Assembly (NCBI RefSeq): GCF_026230105.1
Contig: NC_079482.1
Coordinates: 13,020,001 to 13,084,000, forward strand
Length of the DNA: 64,000 nucleotides
From: Diorhabda sublineata
Taxonomy: Eukaryota > Arthropoda > Insecta > Coleoptera > Chrysomelidae
Reading direction: 5' to 3'
Below, piece by piece: positions 59,431 to 64,000 of this stretch; position 1 is the first letter of the stretch, and every line of letters begins with the position of its first letter. The notes under the pieces are model-generated. The model was not told the DNA's origin. It made no database searches and saw only the letters and a list, made by a program, of their open reading frames with translations. A program made the translations under genes and the position numbers.

Positions 59431-61216
59431 TAAAAAAAAAATTCACAGCATTATTTTCACATCACCTACACTATATAATGTACGCAGCAAATACTATATC
59501 AATACTGTTGGGAATTTGTACTCCCATAAATGTATAGGAATGAGTTATATTTTTTAAAATTATTCCAGTTTTATTTATAAAATTTTATAGGCAGTCTTCC
59601 ATTTGCCATTGAAATTCTTTCTATTGGACAGTGATTCGTGATATTGATTGAAATATTTTACCAGAATTGAATTTATAGCGTATATCTCGAAGTAGTTAGA
59701 CTATGAGCTCGTTGAGTGAGAATAAGTAAGTTTTGGTGACTTTTTGCTTTGAAAATTTTTCAAGGAAAGCCTTACATCGAAATCTACTTGTAAATTCTTA
59801 TAAAACTAAGTTATTCTGCTTCACTGACTGCTTTCCGGATAATATGATGTATTTTTAAGGGTGTCTTCTATAAATTATAAACCAGAAGCTCAGTGATTTT
59901 GTATAAAGTATTCTATCCAAGTTTGTATGTATTTGATCAAATTTGGTTATATTTATTGTTATGGATTCCACGAAAAGCCGATTATAAACACATGAAATTT
60001 GTTAATTGATACATTCTACATAATCTATCTAATTAATTAGCCATGAAGCTGAAAATTTTAACAGCCTTCGGCTAACTGGTAGGTAGTGCACCTGTTATGG
60101 TATTTTTTTCAAATCAGTACAAATACAAAGCTACTTGGCTTTTTATTAAAACAGATGATTATTTTTATATAACCTCGTAATGAAAAAAAATTCTTTGTAG
60201 AGAATATGTTCATTACGAGGATGTGAGCATAAAGAGTGTGCGTTTTTACTCATATAGCTATTCCATATTATTTTTTGTAAAGTAGGTACTAATTGGAAAC
60301 TGTGCTTGAAAATTATGCACAAAATCAAAATAATTCTCTGCATTACTTCTACTTTAGGGATAAATAGTTTGAAAGAGTATAGCTTTTTTCCAAGAATAGA
60401 GTTGGTGCCTTATGGTTTGACACTCAATTGGAAAAGAAAATTAAAATTCTAGAAAAATATCTATTCAGTTCTGTTTAACTATTAACTGTTAATAGTTCAA
60501 TTATTCGACATAATTTTATTTTAGTATAAACTATCTCCGTTTTTCACTATTGCATAATCAAATCAGTTGAAATCAACTATTGAAATTAAAATCTCATCTG
60601 TACGGCATATTAACCAAATAGTTAAGAAAATAATATTTTTTTTAAATATAAGCATACAACTTTTAAATTAATTGATAAGAAAAAGATTACATTTGATCAA
60701 AGTAAGTCAATAGCAATCGTTAACAATTCTATAGAACATATCAATTCATTTATTTTATATATTGAATTTCAGTGACTATTTTCTACCCCACTAATAAAAA
60801 GCAATAAATCCTCATTTTATTAGATAAAAAAATATCTCTTTCTCTCATATCTAAATCAGGAGAGCAGAGAGTGAAAATGATTAGCGCACTTTAGAAATAT
60901 GTTTATGAAAATTCGCCATAGGAGAGGCAGGGGGCGATTTTTGAGGTTCCACCCCCCGTGAAAAAGTGGGGGGAGTAATTTTGACGTTCTTAGGATCAAT
61001 TTTACATATTTTGATCCCCCTGAACATGAATATGCTGTTACTTTCAAGATCCGACCTCGGGATGTGCCCGAATTTCAAATTAAAAATTCACCCATTTTCC
61101 GATTTTTGTGAAAAATACATCAAAATTGCGGTTTTTCTTCAATAGACTGAATACATCTTTCAGGATAGAATTTTCAATACGATATTCGAGTAGTAGAGGT
61201 CAAATATGACATTATA
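59431..61216. other. intergenic DNA with one G/C-rich island
   Basis: Mostly AT-rich with no recognised gene. The island at about 60915-61075 (runs of C and G such as CCACCCCCCGTG and GTGGGGGGAG) stands out in base composition and has two overlapping - strand frames, neither of which I recognise. It may be part of a repeat family. Confidence 0.4.
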
Positions 61217-62770
61217 CAGTCCCTGGCCAAATTATTAGACGCACTGTATTTTGTAAATAATTTTATGTTTCTTAAGAAGTTTTATGCAGTAATTGTATAT
61301 TTAAACTACAATATTATTAATTTTTTATTTTTATTCTTAACATATGGCAACAGTATGTTAACAATGTGATACATGAACGTAAACAAGTACTAACCTGTGT
61401 ATCTCGTCAGGTACGGGCGTGTTTCTGTGGCTTTATGGACTGCGATTGTTTGTTTAACAGTTTAATACTACCCAGTTATTTGTTCATTTTATATGTAGTG
61501 TTTGAAAAAAATAATTGGACTTTTTTCATTACGGGTAAAAAAGACGATCTTTCACCACGTAAAAAAGCTGAAGTGAAGGCCCTTGTGAATGCAAAAACCG
61601 CCAAATTTCACGAAGATTGAAGGTTTTTGAAGCTAGTGTACGACGCATAAAAACGAAAATTGAGTCAGGAGAGGAATTAAGTCCAAAAAGAAAACAAAGA
61701 TGCGCTAGAAAACCAATTTTCACTCCACGGTCCGAGAGATTTTTTAAGAAAATTTGTCTATAAAACAGATTTGTTAGAAGAAATATGATAAAATCACAAC
61801 TCCAGGATGCTAGCGTAAATGCTTCTGAATGCACTGTTCGAAGAAAATTGAAAGAGCTAGATTTTAAAGCCTGTCGCCTCGCCAGGAAGCCCTAGTTAAC
61901 AGCTGCAATGAAAGCAAAGCGCCTGAAGTGGGCCAAACAATGGAAAGACAACGATGTGGACTTCTGGAGATCGATAAGATATTGTAATTTAATCAAAACT
62001 TTACACATTCACATCATTTTAAGTTAAGTAAAGCAAAGAAACATGGAAGTTTGTATATTTTTTTCTATTTATGACAGGTCTGCTTCAGTGACGAAAGCAC
62101 ATTCGAAATTTTGCAGAATAAATCTCTATATGCGCGTCGTCGTTGTGGAGAAAAGTTTCAATCTGACTGTGTTGTTCCAACGGTTAAACATCCCTCCAAA
62201 GTGATGATTTGGTCAGTCAGTCAGCGGCAAGGGCACTGGACGTTTGTACGTCTGAACAATGAGGCAAGATCAGTACAAAAAAGTATTACAAAATCACTTG
62301 ATTCCGCAGCTCAGAGAATGGTTTTCAAGTGGAGGACCATTCACTTTCATGCAAGATGGAGCTCCCCGCCACACTGCTCGATCTGTCAAAGCTTTTTTGG
62401 CAGAAGATCTGTGGGATTGGCCGGGTAATAGTCCTGATATGAATCCGATTGAAAATGTGTGGGAGCTAATGAAAAGAGAAGAAGAAGAAGAAGAGAAAAG
62501 AAAAGATTACCAACAAACCCAACTTTTAGAAATACAGGAGACAGTACAGTCTTGCATTGATAGCATGCCGCGCAGAATTAAAGCTTTCATAGCGGCTAAA
62601 GGTGGTTCAACTAAATATTGACTTTTTCACTTTTCTGTAAAATTTAATAAACATATAATTTTCTAAATTGATGTTGTTTTATTTATGTTAATAAAACGGT
62701 ACAATATCACTCGGTAGTTAATATTTTACATGAAATCTTGCAGTGCGTCTAATAATTTGGCTAGGGACTG
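61217..62770 (+). mobile_element. Tc1-type transposon, both ends and TA target site intact
   Basis: The element starts CAGTCCCTGGCCAAATTATT and the reverse complement of its right end starts CAGTCCCTAGCCAAATTATT. The 30-bp terminal repeats (61217-61246 and 62741-62770) differ at one base. Both sides are flanked by TA (61215-61216, 62771-62772), the Tc1/mariner target duplication. At 1554 bases it is the size of a whole element. This is the youngest-looking DNA transposon in the window, judged from its terminal repeats. Its transposase gene is nevertheless broken (next entry). Confidence 0.95.
61540..62621 (+). pseudogene. Tc1-type transposase (DD34E), broken by frameshifts and an intron-like gap
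   Basis: The first part reads GKKDDLSPRKKAEVKALVNA (helix-turn-helix), then in another frame RIKTKIESGEELSPKRKQR and KSQLQDASVNASECTVRRKL. It continues KAKRLKWAKQWKDNDVDFWR. A 104-base insert (61974-62077) follows, and the frame resumes VCFSDESTFEILQNKSLYAR with the first catalytic Asp. A frameshift near 62215-62260 leads into MRQDQYKKVLQNHLIPQLRE, then FTFMQDGAPRHTARS (second Asp) and WPGNSPDMNPIENVWELMK, with the Glu of the DD34E triad. Next, a Glu/Lys-rich run (EEEEEEKRKD) replaces the usual sequence. The protein ends RIKAFIAAKGGSTKY. All catalytic residues survive, but the frame does not. Confidence 0.9.
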
Positions 62771-62772
62771 TA

Positions 62773-64000
62773 ACGTATAAATAAGCTCGATATGTCGAGG
62801 AGGGAGGACCGCAACCGCAAGTTGCCTAGTTTCGAGGAATTTTTTTTTCTATATTTTTTTAAATATTTTCTTCTCTGTACAAAATATGACAAACTTTGAA
62901 ACATTACAAGGAGCCACAATTTTTATTTTTTTCAGAGCATATTCGATGAACCTTCAGTATTGGAATCGATTTCAAAATATTCATCATAATAACATCTTCT
63001 CAAAACCATAATTCAATGTGAAGGTGTAGTGTTATACTGAAGGGAAATCTTTTTCACCACTTTGCAGGGGCGCGGGAAAAACAAATTTGAGAACAAAATT
63101 TGAATTTTTTCTAATAGAAAAGAACTTAACTTCTTTCTTTCGAATTTTGATCTATTTTTTCTTATACTTTTTTTAAGTGATGGGGAGATACGAACGTCTT
63201 TTCAAATTTATTCCCCTTCCTTTCAGAAAATTGACCTCTGCGTCCATCACAAAGTTTAAAAGCTTCACATTTACAAGCTTAAGACATTGCATTGGAATGA
63301 AATAAATTCCTTGAAAATAAATAAAATATATGTAGATAATATTTTTCGTGTAAATACCGAAGAACCAAGGCTTATCATGAGGCTTAGGAGTTGCCCCTCC
63401 TGTCCCCATCATTCCTTCTTCAAAACAAGAAATTAACTCCCGCAGACTAGTGTATTCGTGAAAACGAAGGACATTGTGAATACCTACTAATTGAATTCTA
63501 TTTTGTTTATTAGCCTTTTTTGAAATATTCATCTTGTGATTTTTTGTTCAATTCATACATTTATCATTTCTCCATACCAGCGTCGGTTATTACTTCATAA
63601 TTATCAAATAAAAATATTTTGAAAACGGTACACAGTATCGAGTTTTATCAAGAGTACCTTTTTGATGCAAAATTGAATGATGTGCAATTTCAATTGAAAT
63701 TTTGCTTAATAAATCCAAATTTATTGGATGTATCAGTTTCCAAAACATATTCGTATAAAATTTAAATACAATGTTGTCAATGGTTGTGGCAAAATCTTAA
63801 AAAATGTGTATATTTTTTTTCTTCAACGCCCTTATCTTCAATACGGATGCCATTTCGAAAATTTTAAACTGAACAAAACCCAAATATTTTTCAGTTTACT
63901 ATCTATCCTAGAGAAGAGATCATCTTTTTTTGGAACACCCCGTATTTAGTTGATCATACAATTATTCTGATCACCCTTTGATTTTTTTGTCCATCTTAAT
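62773..64000. other. intergenic DNA, possible end of another transposon
   Basis: An open frame on the - strand (63173-63532) contains GMMGTGGATPKPHDKPWFFG but no family was recognised. Near the end, TGGAACACCCCGTAT (63931-63945) reads ATACGGGGTGTTCCA on the other strand, like the ends of the family A elements in this window, so an element may end here. Its left end was not found. Confidence 0.35.

Noticed and set aside
42321..64000. Second allatostatin gene (double-C or triple-C) near the AstC-like gene
   Set aside because: These paralogs can be clustered in arthropods, but no second C-x6-C neuropeptide core was noticed by eye on either strand; a motif search would be needed to be sure.

Overview
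This is a 64 kb stretch of AT-rich, gene-poor, transposon-loaded animal nuclear DNA, almost certainly from an insect. The mix of repeat families (long-TIR mariner-like elements, Tc1, Transib, hAT, BEL/Pao, Ty3/gypsy, Penelope-like, jockey- and I/R1-like LINEs) and an insect neuropeptide gene support this. A beetle is my best guess, from family resemblance only. I see no bacterial operon, rRNA, tRNA or CRISPR array.

The only host gene I can support is a two-exon neuropeptide gene on the + strand. Exon 1 (42207-42320) encodes a signal peptide. A phase-0 GT-AG intron of about 7.8 kb follows. Exon 2 (50079-50267) ends with a dibasic site and the PISCF-type allatostatin core CYFNPVSCF, then Arg-Lys and a stop. 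The 100-residue precursor is an allatostatin-C family member, but its mature peptide (RFKACYFNPVSCF) departs from the classic PISCF peptide. The intron holds a fold-back repeat, a hAT transposase tail, a pogo/jerky-like remnant and a hAT MITE with an 8-bp target duplication. A mariner-like element lies just downstream of the last exon.

Layout of the rest: 2.6-4.1 kb, mariner-like element with 0.2 kb TIRs; 4.7 kb, Penelope-type terminal repeat; 5.3-6.1 kb, second mariner-like transposase; 6.1-6.6 kb, jockey-like RT; 10.1-12.2 kb, decayed Transib (RAG1-related) transposase; 13.2-14.0 kb, hAT; 15.2-16.7 and 58.0-59.4 kb, two copies of one long-TIR family; 17.7-19.4 and 29.8-31.2 kb, two copies of another; 20.5-21.3 kb, diverged local repeats; 22.8-25.4 kb, LINE on the - strand with endonuclease, RT and RNase H remnants; 26.6 kb, mariner 5' end; 34.1-35.6 kb, Ty3/gypsy remnant with gag next to integrase; 36.8-41.0 kb, LTR-flanked BEL/Pao element; 41.4-41.8 kb, Penelope-like RT plus its repeat; 54.3-54.9 kb, retrotransposon gag; 61.2-62.8 kb, Tc1 element with near-perfect TIRs and TA target site.

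Every transposon protein seen carries stops, frameshifts or deletions, so the elements look inactive. All family assignments come from reading translations and motifs by eye. No database search was possible.
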